From NCBI RefSeq assembly GCF_024171955.1, contig NZ_JAMTCS010000014.1, positions 62,001 through 126,000 of the forward strand: 64,000 nucleotides of DNA, given 5' to 3'. Below are positions 8,225-17,732 of the stretch, piece after piece. The position numbers were made by a program, and so were the translations under genes. The notes below the pieces were generated by a model that ran no database searches, was not told the origin of the DNA, and saw only the letters and a program-made list of their open reading frames with translations. Source of the DNA: Promicromonospora thailandica (lineage in GTDB: Bacteria; Actinomycetota; Actinomycetes; Actinomycetales; Cellulomonadaceae). How positions within the stretch are numbered: position 1 is the first letter of the stretch; each line of letters opens with the position of its first letter.

Positions 8225-9183
8225 GCGCCAACGAGCTTCCTGTGACCGACGGCGCGGCCGCCGCGCCGCTCCACACGAGCATCCACGGCGACGGCCCGGC
8301 CGGCGCCGACCACGGCGGAGAGGGTGTCTGGGCGCGCGCGTGGCGCACCCTGCGCAAGAACCCCGTCGCGATCATCGGCTTCGTCATCGTCGCCGTGTTC
8401 GTCCTGGTGGCCCTCCTGGCGCCGGTGCTCGCGCCGTACGGCGGCACCGAGCTGCCCGGCCGCGCCGACGTGCGGCCCACCATGATCCCCGGCCCGTCGG
8501 CCGAGTTCCCGCTCGGCCTGGACCGCTACGGCGGCGACGTGCTGAGCAAGCTGATCTGGGGTGCGCAGGCCTCGCTGCTCGTCGGCGTGCTGTCCACGCT
8601 GTTCGGCCTCACCGGCGGCCTGCTGCTCGGGCTGCTCGCGGGCTGGTTCGGCAAGTGGGTCGACTTCGCCGTCATGCGCCTGGTGGACCTGATGCTCTCG
8701 GTGCCCTCGCTGCTGCTCGCGGTGTCGATCGCGGCGATCGTCGGCCAGTCGTCGATGGCCGTCATCATCGCCATCGGTGTGGTGCAGGTGCCGATCTTCG
8801 CGCGCCTGCTGCGCGGCTCGATGCTCGCGCAGAAGGGCCAGGACTACGTGCTGGCGGCCTCCGCGCTGGGCCTGACGCGCCGCTCGGTGACCATGAGCCA
8901 CGTGCTGCCGAACAGCGTGGGCCCCGTCATCGTGCAGGCCACCCTGAGCCTGGCCACCGCGGTGATCGAGGCGGCCGCGCTGTCCTTCCTCGGCCTGGGC
9001 GGCGGCGAGCCGTCGACGGCGGAGTGGGGCCGCATGCTGACGGCCGCGCAGCAGGAGCTCGCGGTCGCGCCGCGCCTGGCCATCCTGCCCGGCATCTGCA
9101 TCGCCGTGACGGCTCTCGGCTTCACCCTCGTGGGCGAGAGCCTGCGCGAGGCCCTCGACCCCCGGAACAGGACCCGACGATGA
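8221..9183 (+). CDS. Peptide ABC transporter permease (DppC/OppC type)
   Basis: About 320 aa second permease. After a cytoplasmic N-terminus it carries the OppC_N helix (NPVAIIGFVIVAVFVLVALL), the family hallmark PLGLDRYGGDVLSKLIWGAQ, multiple membrane helices, and an EAA loop (GSMLAQKGQDYVLAASALG). GTG 8221 has AGGAGG just upstream, inside the end of the previous gene. It ends in an ATGA overlap with the ATPase gene. It forms the heterodimeric channel with the preceding product. Confidence 0.93.
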   Translation: MSANELPVTDGAAAAPLHTSIHGDGPAGADHGGEGVWARAWRTLRKNPVAIIGFVIVAVFVLVALLAPVLAPYGGTELPGRADVRPTMIPGPSAEFPLGLDRYGGDVLSKLIWGAQASLLVGVLSTLFGLTGGLLLGLLAGWFGKWVDFAVMRLVDLMLSVPSLLLAVSIAAIVGQSSMAVIIAIGVVQVPIFARLLRGSMLAQKGQDYVLAASALGLTRRSVTMSHVLPNSVGPVIVQATLSLATAVIEAAALSFLGLGGGEPSTAEWGRMLTAAQQELAVAPRLAILPGICIAVTALGFTLVGESLREALDPRNRTRR

Positions 9184-10934
9184 ACGACACCCCAGACAAG
9201 AAGAAGGTCTCGGGCGCGGAGGCCGACGACGTCGTCCTGCGCGTCGAGGACATGTCCGTCGACTTCCGCACCGAGCACGGCGCGGCACGCGCCGTCGCGG
9301 GCGCCAACCTCACGGTGCGCCGCGGCCAGACCGTCGCGATCGTGGGGGAGTCCGGCTCCGGCAAGACCACCCTCGCGATGGCGGTGCTGGGCCTCCTGGC
9401 GAGCAACGGCTCGGTGGCCGAGGGGCACATCTGGTTCAAGGGCGAGGACCTCGGCCACGTCAGCCCGCAGCGGATGGCACAGCTGCGCGGCACCGAGCTG
9501 GGCCTCGTGCCGCAGGACCCGATGACCAACCTGGACCCGATCATGCAGATCGGCCGGCAGATCGACGAGGGCCTGATCGACAACGGCCTGCGGACCCGCC
9601 GGGACGCCCGCGCGCGCACCGTCGAGCTGCTCGACGAGGTGGGCCTGCCGGACGCGCGCCGGCGCGCCTCCCAGTTCCCGCACGAGTTCTCCGGTGGCAT
9701 GCGCCAGCGGGCCCTCATCGCGATGGGGCTCTCGGGCCGTCCGGCGCTCCTGGTGGCGGACGAGCCGACCTCGGCGCTCGACGTGACGGTGCAGCGCGGC
9801 ATCCTCGACCAGCTCACCGGGCTGACCGAGGAGCTGGGCACCGCCGTGCTGCTCATCACGCACGACCTGGGCCTGGCGGCCGAGCGGGCCGACATCGTGG
9901 TGGTCATGTACCGCGGCGACATCGTCGAGCAGGGTCCGGCCCGTCAGGTGCTCACCGCGCCGCAGCACGAGTACACCAAGCGGCTCATGGCGGCGGCGCC
10001 GTCGCTCGCCTCGCGCCGCATCGAGATCGCGCGCGAGCGCGGCCTCGACGACGTGCTGGACGAGGCCCTCCTCGCCCCGGGCGAGGAGCACGGCACGACG
10101 GCGGACGCCGCGGACGCGCCCGCCGCCGAGCCGGCGCCGCTGGTCGAGGTCCGGGACGCGACCAAGGTGTTCTCGATCCGCGGGAACGGGCTGTTCTCCC
10201 GGAGCAAGGACTTCACGGCCGTGGACGGTGTGAGCCTGGACATCCCGCGCGGGTCTACCGTGGCCGTCGTGGGGGAGTCGGGGTCCGGCAAGTCGACCCT
10301 GGCCCGGATGATCCTCGACATCGAGAAGCCCACCTCGGGCACGATCACGTTCGACGGCGCCCCCGTGGGCGCCGGCGGGCACCGGGAGCAGATCGCCTAC
10401 CGGCGCCGCGTCCAGCCGGTGTTCCAGGACCCGTACTCGTCGCTGGACCCGCTGTACTCGGTGTTCCGCGCGATCGAGGAGCCGCTGCGCGCACACGACT
10501 ACGGCGACGCCGCGGCCCGCCGCGCCCGTGTCGAGGAGCTCGCCGAGCAGGTGGCGCTGAGCAAGGGCCAGCTGCAGCGGTTCCCGTCGGAGCTGTCGGG
10601 CGGCCAGCGCCAGCGCGTCGCGATCGCCCGCGCGCTGGCCCTGTCGCCCGAGCTGGTGGTCTGCGACGAGGCGGTGTCGGCGCTCGACGTCGTCGTGCAG
10701 GCGCAGATCCTGCAGCTGCTCGCCGGCCTCCAGGAGGAGCTGGGCCTGACCTACCTGTTCATCACGCACGACCTCGCCGTCGTGCGCCAGATCGCGGACC
10801 GCGTGCTGGTGATGCAGCAGGGACGGATGGTCGAGGAGGGGACGGTCGACGACGTCTTCGACTCGCCGAGCACCGAGTACACGCGGGCGCTGCTCGACGC
10901 GATCCCGGGCCGGGACCTGGAGCTCGCGCTCTGA
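9180..10934 (+). CDS. Fused peptide ABC transporter ATP-binding protein (OppD-OppF type)
   Basis: About 584 aa with two complete ABC domains in one chain, replacing separate OppD and OppF. Domain 1 (about 20-275): Walker A GESGSGKTT, signature SGGMRQRALI, Walker B LLVADEPTSALD. Domain 2 (about 325-575): Walker A GESGSGKST, signature LSGGQRQRVAIARAL, Walker B LVVCDEAVSALD. Each ends with the substrate-family tail (PQHEYTKRLMAA; PSTEYTRALLDAIPG). An acidic/alanine linker (about 285-320) joins them. ATGA overlap with the upstream permease. Such fusions are frequent in actinobacteria. It energises uptake of peptides or, less likely, nickel or sugar oligomers. Confidence 0.94.
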   Translation: MNDTPDKKKVSGAEADDVVLRVEDMSVDFRTEHGAARAVAGANLTVRRGQTVAIVGESGSGKTTLAMAVLGLLASNGSVAEGHIWFKGEDLGHVSPQRMAQLRGTELGLVPQDPMTNLDPIMQIGRQIDEGLIDNGLRTRRDARARTVELLDEVGLPDARRRASQFPHEFSGGMRQRALIAMGLSGRPALLVADEPTSALDVTVQRGILDQLTGLTEELGTAVLLITHDLGLAAERADIVVVMYRGDIVEQGPARQVLTAPQHEYTKRLMAAAPSLASRRIEIARERGLDDVLDEALLAPGEEHGTTADAADAPAAEPAPLVEVRDATKVFSIRGNGLFSRSKDFTAVDGVSLDIPRGSTVAVVGESGSGKSTLARMILDIEKPTSGTITFDGAPVGAGGHREQIAYRRRVQPVFQDPYSSLDPLYSVFRAIEEPLRAHDYGDAAARRARVEELAEQVALSKGQLQRFPSELSGGQRQRVAIARALALSPELVVCDEAVSALDVVVQAQILQLLAGLQEELGLTYLFITHDLAVVRQIADRVLVMQQGRMVEEGTVDDVFDSPSTEYTRALLDAIPGRDLELAL

Positions 10935-10970
10935 CCGCCCGCTCCGGCCTCTCCCGCACGAGGCCTCGCG

Positions 10971-11000
10971 TTGACCATCCCGCTGCGGCGCCACTAGGAT
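10971..11000 (+). promoter_or_regulatory. Predicted rpsA promoter
   Basis: TTGACC at 10971-10976 and TAGGAT at 10995-11000 are separated by 18 bp and fit a housekeeping (sigma A/HrdB-type) promoter. Transcription would start near 11007, giving a leader of about 110 nt before the rpsA ATG. Confidence 0.7.
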
Positions 11001-11118
11001 GACTGGCGGTGCCGTGCGCCCTCCGGCGACCCCGGAAGGCGCTCATCGGGACCACATCAGCAGAGCAACACAGACCCTGTCCGTACTACGCCATGTCCGC
11101 ATCGGAGCATCGAACTCA

Positions 11119-12591
11119 ATGACCATCTCCACCCCTGCGAAGTCCGCACCCCAGGTTGCCGTCAACGACATCGGCACCGAGGAGGACTTCCTTGCTGCCA
11201 TCGACGCCACCATCAAGTACTTCAACGATGGTGACATCGTCGAAGGCACGATCGTCAAGGTGGACCGTGACGAGGTCCTTCTCGACATCGGCTACAAGAC
11301 CGAGGGTGTCATCCCGTCCCGGGAGCTCTCGATCAAGCACGACGTCGACCCTGGCGAGGTCGTCGCCGTCGGCGACGCCGTCGAGGCCCTGGTCCTCCAG
11401 AAGGAGGACAAGGAAGGCCGCCTGATCCTGTCCAAGAAGCGCGCCCAGTACGAGCGCGCCTGGGGCACGATCGAGAAGATCAAGGAAGAGGACGGCGTCG
11501 TCACCGGCACCGTCATCGAGGTCGTCAAGGGTGGTCTCATCCTCGACATCGGCCTGCGCGGCTTCCTCCCCGCCTCCCTGGTGGAGATGCGTCGTGTCCG
11601 CGACCTCCAGCCGTACGTCGGCAAGGAGATCGAGGCCAAGATCATCGAGCTCGACAAGAACCGCAACAACGTCGTGCTCTCGCGTCGTGCGTGGCTCGAG
11701 CAGACGCAGTCCGAGGTCCGCTCCACCTTCCTGCAGACCCTGCAGAAGGGCCAGGTGCGCCCCGGTGTCGTCTCCTCGATCGTCAACTTCGGTGCCTTCG
11801 TGGACCTGGGTGGCGTCGACGGCCTGGTGCACGTCTCCGAGCTGTCCTGGAAGCACATCGACCACCCGTCCGAGGTCGTCGAGGTGGGCCAGGAGGTCAC
11901 CGTCGAGGTGCTCGACGTCGACTTCGACCGCGAGCGTGTCTCCCTGTCGCTGAAGGCGACGCAGGAGGACCCGTGGCAGACCTTCGCCCGCACGCACGCC
12001 ATCGGTCAGGTCGTGCCGGGCAAGGTCACCAAGCTGGTCCCGTTCGGTGCGTTCGTGCGCGTCGAGGACGGCATCGAGGGCCTGGTGCACATCTCGGAGC
12101 TGGCCGTGCGCCACGTCGAGCTGCCGGAGCAGGTCGTCACCGTCGGTGCCGAGGTGTTCGTCAAGGTCATCGACATCGACCTGGAGCGCCGCCGCATCTC
12201 GCTGTCGCTCAAGCAGGCCAACGAGGGCGTGGACCCGGAGTCCGAGGACTTCGACCCCGCGCTGTACGGCATGGCCGCCGAGTACGACGAGGCCGGGAAC
12301 TACAAGTACCCGGACGGCTTCGACCCGGAGACCAACGAGTGGCTCGAGGGCTTCGAGGCGCAGCGCGAGGCGTGGGAGGCGGAGTACGCCAAGGCGCACG
12401 AGCGCTGGACCGCGCACCGCAAGCAGGTCGCCGAGGCGCTGGCCGCGGACACGGACGCGTCGTCGGACGCCCCGGCCTCCGCTCCCGCCGGCAACACCTC
12501 GTACTCCTCGGCCCCGGTCGAGGAGGCCGGTGGCACGCTGGCCTCGGACGAGGCGCTGGCCGCGCTTCGCGAGAAGCTCACGGGCAACTGA
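11119..12591 (+). CDS. rpsA: 30S ribosomal protein S1
   Basis: About 490 aa with four S1/OB-fold domains, the usual number in actinobacteria (E. coli has six): GDIVEGTIVKVDRDEVLLDI (about 36-105), GVVTGTVIEVVKGGLILDI (about 122-190), GQVRPGVVSSIVNFGAFVDL (about 208-277) and GQVVPGKVTKLVPFGAFVRV (about 293-362). It binds mRNA on the 30S subunit. The C-terminal tail is acidic and Ala/Ser rich. ATG 11119 gives the family-typical start MTISTPAKSAPQVAVNDIGT; upstream codons would lie in the leader. Codon use is more biased than in neighbours, as expected for a highly expressed gene. Confidence 0.97.
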   Translation: MTISTPAKSAPQVAVNDIGTEEDFLAAIDATIKYFNDGDIVEGTIVKVDRDEVLLDIGYKTEGVIPSRELSIKHDVDPGEVVAVGDAVEALVLQKEDKEGRLILSKKRAQYERAWGTIEKIKEEDGVVTGTVIEVVKGGLILDIGLRGFLPASLVEMRRVRDLQPYVGKEIEAKIIELDKNRNNVVLSRRAWLEQTQSEVRSTFLQTLQKGQVRPGVVSSIVNFGAFVDLGGVDGLVHVSELSWKHIDHPSEVVEVGQEVTVEVLDVDFDRERVSLSLKATQEDPWQTFARTHAIGQVVPGKVTKLVPFGAFVRVEDGIEGLVHISELAVRHVELPEQVVTVGAEVFVKVIDIDLERRRISLSLKQANEGVDPESEDFDPALYGMAAEYDEAGNYKYPDGFDPETNEWLEGFEAQREAWEAEYAKAHERWTAHRKQVAEALAADTDASSDAPASAPAGNTSYSSAPVEEAGGTLASDEALAALREKLTGN

Positions 12592-12602
12592 CCCGAGCCG
12601 AC

Positions 12603-12651
12603 CGACGGCCCGTCGCCCCCTTCGCTGGGGGCGGCGGGCCGTCGCCGTTTT
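12603..12651 (+). terminator. Rho-independent terminator of rpsA
   Basis: An 18-bp stem (12603-12620 with 12627-12644, one G-T pair), a 6-nt loop TTCGCT, then CCGTTTT. It lies 12 nt after the rpsA stop. Confidence 0.85.
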
Positions 12652-12784
12652 CAGGATGCGGTACGCGGCGCCGCCCGTACCCCGTCACGGCTCGCTGACC
12701 TGCGCTGACACGTTCGCGGACGGCGCACGGCGGTATCACGGGGCCGCTGGCCAGGACCGAGGCGGTGCGGTTGGATTGCTGCTC

Positions 12785-15541
12785 ATGAGCCGACCCGGAC
12801 CCGATGGGACACGGGGCGCGAGCCCTTCTGCCCTGCTCGCGCCCGAGCGTGCGACCGTCCCGTTCACCGGCCGTGCCCGGGAGCTCGCGGAGCTGCGGGC
12901 GTGGGTGCGCTCCCACGACCCGCTGGCGTTGCGCCTGGTGTGCGGTCTGGGTGGCGTGGGCAAGACCCGGCTGGCCCTGGAGCTCGGCCGCAGGCTGCGC
13001 CGCACGGGCTGGACCGTGGTCCACGTGCCGCCGGGCCAGGAGGTGGCCGCCGTCGAACGGGTCGCCGACGTGCGGCGTGCGCTGCTGGTGGTCGACGACG
13101 CCGGGTTCCGGCCCGGCCTGCCCGCGATGCTCGACGCCGCCGGAGCGCCCCGGCGCCGGGGCCGGCTGCGTATCCTGTGCCTGGCCCGGACCGGCGGGCA
13201 GTGGTGGCCCCGCGAGCGGTGGACGGGCAGCCTGTGGGCGGGGCGGACGCCGTCGGTCACCCAGATGGCCCTGGACGCGGCGCTGGAGGGCGGGCCCGAC
13301 GTCGCCTACGATCCCGCCCTCGGGCTGGCCGCCGAGCCGCCGGACGGCGAACGTGCGGTGGTCGAGGCCGCCGCGGCCCGCTTCGCGCGGGTCCTCGGGC
13401 GGCCCGTACCCCGCACGGCGTACGAGTCGGCGCCGGACCGGCGTACGCGCGTGCTCGACCTGCACGCGGCGGCGCTCGTCGGCGTCCTCGACGGCGAGGT
13501 GCCCGACCCTGGGGCCGCGCTCGGGCTGCTGCTCGACCGGGAGCGGGCCGGCTGGGCGGCGTCGGCCGTGGAGGCGGGGCTGGCAGGCGACGCCGAGGCC
13601 GTGCTGACGGCGGCCACGCTCCTGGGCGACACCTCCGACGCCGGTGTGCGCGCGGCGCTGCGCCGGGCCGGGGCGAGCCCGGCTGCCGGGCGCGACGCCG
13701 ACGTCACCGCGTGGGTGCGGCGGCACCTGCCGGCCGTGCCCCGCCTGGGCGAGCTGCTCGTGTCGCGGGTGCTGGCCGCGTCACCCGGGCTGACCGACCG
13801 GTGCACGCGCGACCTGGACGCCGACCAGGCGTTCGCGGTGCTGGGGTTCGCCACCGCCATGGGCCTGGACCGCCCGGCGGCGGACCGCGACGTGACCGGC
13901 GAGCTGACCGAGGCCGTGGCGGCCGCGCTGCCGGCCCGGACGGCCGCCGACCTGCCCGGCCTGCTCCGCGTCACGCGCCGGCTCCCCCGCGCGTCCGCGC
14001 CCCTCGTGGTGCCCGTCCTGGACCGCCTCACCCACCGCGTGGCCGAGCTGGCGCGCACGGAGGGCGACGTGGCCCAGCGCGCGGAGACGCTGGGCGATCT
14101 CGGCGCGGTGCTCATCGCCGAGGGCGAGCCGGACGCCGCGCTGACAGAGCTGGAGGAGTCGGTGCGGCTGTGGCGGGGCCTGTCGGCGCAGGACGCCGAC
14201 CGCTACCGACCCCCGCTGTGCACCGCGCTGAACAACCTCGCGATGGGTTACTGGGCCGTCGGCAGGCACGAGGACGCCCTCGGGGTCCAGGAGGAGGTCG
14301 TCGCCCTCTGCCGGCGGTTCGGGCCGGGCGACGCCCCGTGGGCGGACGCCGAGCACGCGCGCGCCCTGCAGAACGCGGGGGTGTCCTACACCGAGCTCGG
14401 CCGCACGGGCGAGATCGAGGCGGCGCAGCGCGCGTCGCTCGATCTCTACCGCCGGCTCGCGGCCGGCGATCCCGTCCAGTACGAGCCGCGGCTCGCCGCC
14501 GTGCTGGGCAACTTCGAGGCCCTCACCGAGAGCGGGCGACCCGAGGACGCCCTGCCGGCGAACGTCGAGGCCGTCGCGATCCGACGGCGCCTGGCCGCGG
14601 ACCGGCCGGAGCACCTCGGTGAGCTGGCGTGGTCGCTCGGCCAGCTGGGCACCACGCTGGAGGCGCTCGGCCGGTACGAGGAGGCGGGCGTGGTGCTGGT
14701 CGAGGCCCTGGAGATCCAGCGGCGGCTCGCCAAGGAGAACGAGCGCGGGACCCGGCCCGACCTGGCCGGCGCGCTGTCGGCGCTGGGCGCCCTGTACTCG
14801 ACCGTGGGGCGCGCGGACGAGTCCCTGCGCCTGGAGCGGGAGGCGCTGGAGATCCGCCGCGACCTCGCGCGCGAGCACCCGGACAAGTACCTGCACTACC
14901 TGGCGCACTCCCTGTCCAACCTCGGCGTCACCCTCGCCCGGCGCGGCCGGTACGACGAGGCGGTGCTGCTGGAGGAGGAGGCCGTGGCCGTGCGCCGGGG
15001 CCTGGCGCGGCAGAACGCCCGGTCGCTCAAGTACCTCGCGCAGTCCCTGTCGAACCTGGGGGTGCGGTACGCGGACCTCGGCCGGTTCGAGGAGGCCCTG
15101 CGGCCCACGCAGGAGGCCGTCGACATGCTGCGCCGGCTCGTGCGCGAGGAGCCCGAGAAGTACCGCACCGGGCTGGCGGAGGCGCTCGCGAACCTGGGTG
15201 CCACCCTCCTCGACCTGGGCCGCGCGCAGGACGCGCTGCTGCCGATGCGCGAGGCCGTGGTGATGCGCCGGGCACTCGCCCTGGAGAACCCGGACAAGCA
15301 CCGCCCCGACCTGGCGCTGGCCCTGTCCAACCTGGCCAGCGCGCTCGGCGCCGTGGGCGACAACGTGACGGCCCTCGGGCATGCCCGTGAGGCCGTGGAG
15401 ATGCGCCGCCGGCTGGCCGCGGACCTGCCCGAACGCTACCGCGCCGAGCTCGAGCGGTCGCGTGCCGTGCTCAGCCGCATCGACGCCGCGATCCGGAACC
15501 CGCCGCCGCCCGCCGCCGACCCGCGCCCACAGGTCCGCTGA
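12785..15541 (+). CDS. NTPase-TPR protein (STAND-like), paralogue 1
   Basis: About 918 aa. The N-terminal NTPase module has FTGRARELAELRAWV, Walker A GLGGVGKTR (Lys60) and a Walker-B-like strand ALLVVDDAGFRPGL. A middle helical region (about 200-420) is followed by at least seven TPR-like repeats of about 44 residues (425-900), recurring as RRLA..NP..Y...LA.SLSNLG....LGR..EAL....EAV.. . This order resembles STAND-class signalling NTPases, where TPRs sense and the NTPase switches, but no effector domain (nuclease, TIR, protease) is visible at either end. A clear homologue lies at 28917-31712. ATG 12785 lacks a strong Shine-Dalgarno. Function is unknown; involvement in signalling or defence is speculation. 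Confidence 0.85.
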   Translation: MSRPGPDGTRGASPSALLAPERATVPFTGRARELAELRAWVRSHDPLALRLVCGLGGVGKTRLALELGRRLRRTGWTVVHVPPGQEVAAVERVADVRRALLVVDDAGFRPGLPAMLDAAGAPRRRGRLRILCLARTGGQWWPRERWTGSLWAGRTPSVTQMALDAALEGGPDVAYDPALGLAAEPPDGERAVVEAAAARFARVLGRPVPRTAYESAPDRRTRVLDLHAAALVGVLDGEVPDPGAALGLLLDRERAGWAASAVEAGLAGDAEAVLTAATLLGDTSDAGVRAALRRAGASPAAGRDADVTAWVRRHLPAVPRLGELLVSRVLAASPGLTDRCTRDLDADQAFAVLGFATAMGLDRPAADRDVTGELTEAVAAALPARTAADLPGLLRVTRRLPRASAPLVVPVLDRLTHRVAELARTEGDVAQRAETLGDLGAVLIAEGEPDAALTELEESVRLWRGLSAQDADRYRPPLCTALNNLAMGYWAVGRHEDALGVQEEVVALCRRFGPGDAPWADAEHARALQNAGVSYTELGRTGEIEAAQRASLDLYRRLAAGDPVQYEPRLAAVLGNFEALTESGRPEDALPANVEAVAIRRRLAADRPEHLGELAWSLGQLGTTLEALGRYEEAGVVLVEALEIQRRLAKENERGTRPDLAGALSALGALYSTVGRADESLRLEREALEIRRDLAREHPDKYLHYLAHSLSNLGVTLARRGRYDEAVLLEEEAVAVRRGLARQNARSLKYLAQSLSNLGVRYADLGRFEEALRPTQEAVDMLRRLVREEPEKYRTGLAEALANLGATLLDLGRAQDALLPMREAVVMRRALALENPDKHRPDLALALSNLASALGAVGDNVTALGHAREAVEMRRRLAADLPERYRAELERSRAVLSRIDAAIRNPPPPAADPRPQVR

Positions 15542-15592
15542 CGCTCGTCCCGGCGCACAGCTCGTCCCGGCGCACAGCTCGTCCCAGCGCAC
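15542..15592. repeat. Three tandem 17-bp repeats after paralogue 1
   Basis: The unit AGCTCGTCCCGGCGCAC occurs at 15542-15558, 15559-15575 and 15576-15592 with one or two mismatches. It begins immediately after the TGA of the NTPase-TPR gene and lies between that gene and the convergent ABC exporter. Confidence 0.9.
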
Positions 15593-15631
15593 CGTGCGTG
15601 CGTCCCGGCGACGGGCGTACGGCGCACGTGA

Positions 15632-17533
15632 TCAGCGGTCCGCCGTCTCCGCGAACTGGGTGCGGTACAGGTCCGCGTACAGGCCCCCGGCGGCGAGCAG
15701 CTCGGCGTGCGTGCCCGACTCGGCGACGCGCCCGTCGTCGAGCACCACGATCCGGTCCGCCGCGCGCACGGTCGACAGGCGGTGCGCGATGACCAGCGAC
15801 GTCCGCCCCGCCAGGGCCTGGTCGAGCGCCACCTGCACCGCGGCCTCGGACTCCGAGTCGAGGTGCGCCGTCGCCTCGTCGAGCACGACCACGTCGGGGG
15901 CCCGCAGGAGCAGCCGCGCGATCGCGAGCCGCTGCCGCTCGCCGCCCGAGAGCCGGTAGCCCCGGTCGCCCACCACGGTCTCCAGGCCCTCGGGCAGCCG
16001 CTCGACGAGGTCCCACACCCGGGCCTGGCGCAGCACCCGCTCGAGGTCGTCGTCGGACGCCTCCGGGCGCACGAACCGCAGGTTCGCCGCCATCGTGTCG
16101 TGGAACAGGTGCGCGTCCTGCGCGACCACGCCCACCGTGGCCCGCAGGGACGCGAACGTCACGTCCCGCAGGTCGGTGCCGGCGATCCGCACGGCGCCCG
16201 ACGTCGGGTCGTACATGCGGCTGACCAGCTGCGAGACGGTGGTCTTCCCTGCCCCGGACGGCCCCACCAGCGCCACCATCGACCCCGCGGGCACCTCGAA
16301 CGAGACCTCGCGCAGCGTGTCGGCCGTCGGGTCCTTGCGCTGCCCGGCCACGGACTCCAGGGAGGCGAGCGACACCTCGTCGGCGCGCGGGTACCGGAAC
16401 GTCACGGCGTCCAGCGTCACCGACGCGCCGCGTGCCGCGACGGCCGCCCGCAGGTCGGCGGCGTCGGGCCGTTCGGCCACCGACGGCTCCAGGTCCAGCA
16501 CCTCCAGCACCCGCTCGAACGACACGAGCGCCGTCATGACGTCCACCTGGACGTTCGCCATCGCCGTCAGCGGCCCGTACAGGCGGGTGAGGTACGTGGC
16601 CAGAGCCACCACCGTGCCCACCGTGAGCTCGCCCGCGACCGCCTGGAGACCACCCACGCCGTACACGCCCGCCACGGCGAGCGCGGCGATCGTGGACAGG
16701 CCCACCCGGAACCAGGTGCCGAGCAGCGCCGTGCGCACGCCCAGGTCGCGGCGCTCGCGGGCGGGTTCGGCGAACCGCAGCGACTCCGTCTCCGGGTCGC
16801 CGAAGACCTTCACGAGGTGGGCCCCGGCGACGTTGAACCGCTCGTTCATGAGCTGGCCCAGGTCGGCGTCGACCTCCATGCCGCGCCGGGTGAGCACGGC
16901 GAGCCGGCGGCCGAACCAGCGCGCGGGCAGCACGAAGAACGGCACCAGCACGAGAGCGCCGAGCGTGAGCTGCGGCGACATCGCGAACATCGCGCCGAGC
17001 GTGAACACGATGGTCAGCGTGTTGGAGACGACGGTCTGCAGCGTCGAGGTGAAGGCCCGCTGCGCGCCCAGCACGTCGCCGTTGAGGCGTTGCACGAGGG
17101 CGCCGGTGCGGGCCCGGGAGAAGAACGCGAGCGGCATGCGCTGCACGTGGTCGAACACCGCGAGGCGCAGGTCGAGGATGAGTCCCTCGCCCACCTGGGA
17201 GGAGACGAGCCGGTCCGCGACGGACAGCCCGGCGGAGACGACGGCGAGCAGGGCGGCCACCCCCGCCAGCAGCACCACGAGGCGGGTGTCGCCGGCGGTG
17301 ATGCCGTGGTCGATGATGCGCTGGAACAGCAGCGGTGTGGCCGCGCCCGCCGCCGCCTCCAGGGCCAGGATCAGGACGAACAGGGTCAGCCGGCCGCGGT
17401 AGGGCCGGGCGAAGGCCAGGATGCGCCGCAGCGTCTCCCGGCCGAGGCGGCGCCGCGCGACCGAACCGTCCTGCGTGAACGAGCGCATCGCCCGTCCGCC
17501 GCCCATGCTCCCGCCGCCTCCGTGCATGCTCAT
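15632..17533 (-). CDS. ABC exporter, fused permease-ATPase (MsbA/Sav1866-like half transporter)
   Basis: About 633 aa. After a Gly/Met-rich leader, six membrane helices (about 40-330) are followed by a nucleotide-binding domain: Walker A GPSGAGKTT, Q-loop VGVVAQDAHLF, signature LSGGERQR, Walker B VVVLDEATAHLD and the H-loop IAHRLST. Works as a homodimer exporting lipids, drugs or peptides; the substrate is not evident. A Lys-containing insertion (SVAGQRKDPTADTL) precedes the NBD core. ATG 17533 has GACGAT exactly 6 nt upstream on the minus strand, so the message is probably leaderless; an in-frame start at 17557 is less likely. Divergent from the P450 gene. Confidence 0.92.
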   Translation of the reverse strand: MSMHGGGGSMGGGRAMRSFTQDGSVARRRLGRETLRRILAFARPYRGRLTLFVLILALEAAAGAATPLLFQRIIDHGITAGDTRLVVLLAGVAALLAVVSAGLSVADRLVSSQVGEGLILDLRLAVFDHVQRMPLAFFSRARTGALVQRLNGDVLGAQRAFTSTLQTVVSNTLTIVFTLGAMFAMSPQLTLGALVLVPFFVLPARWFGRRLAVLTRRGMEVDADLGQLMNERFNVAGAHLVKVFGDPETESLRFAEPARERRDLGVRTALLGTWFRVGLSTIAALAVAGVYGVGGLQAVAGELTVGTVVALATYLTRLYGPLTAMANVQVDVMTALVSFERVLEVLDLEPSVAERPDAADLRAAVAARGASVTLDAVTFRYPRADEVSLASLESVAGQRKDPTADTLREVSFEVPAGSMVALVGPSGAGKTTVSQLVSRMYDPTSGAVRIAGTDLRDVTFASLRATVGVVAQDAHLFHDTMAANLRFVRPEASDDDLERVLRQARVWDLVERLPEGLETVVGDRGYRLSGGERQRLAIARLLLRAPDVVVLDEATAHLDSESEAAVQVALDQALAGRTSLVIAHRLSTVRAADRIVVLDDGRVAESGTHAELLAAGGLYADLYRTQFAETADR

Positions 17534-17732
17534 CGACGCATCGTCGCACGGCTGCACCGCCGCACGGCGCGCACGGCCGGCCCGACCGTAGCGGGTGAAC
17601 CGGGGGTGACCCGGACCACAGGCGTGCTACCGGTTCCCCGCTGGGCGTGATAGAAACCCTCGATCGGGCGTCTACGCAGGTCGCCCCCATATTTCGATGG
17701 ATGATCCGATGAATGTGGACGGTGGAGGCGCC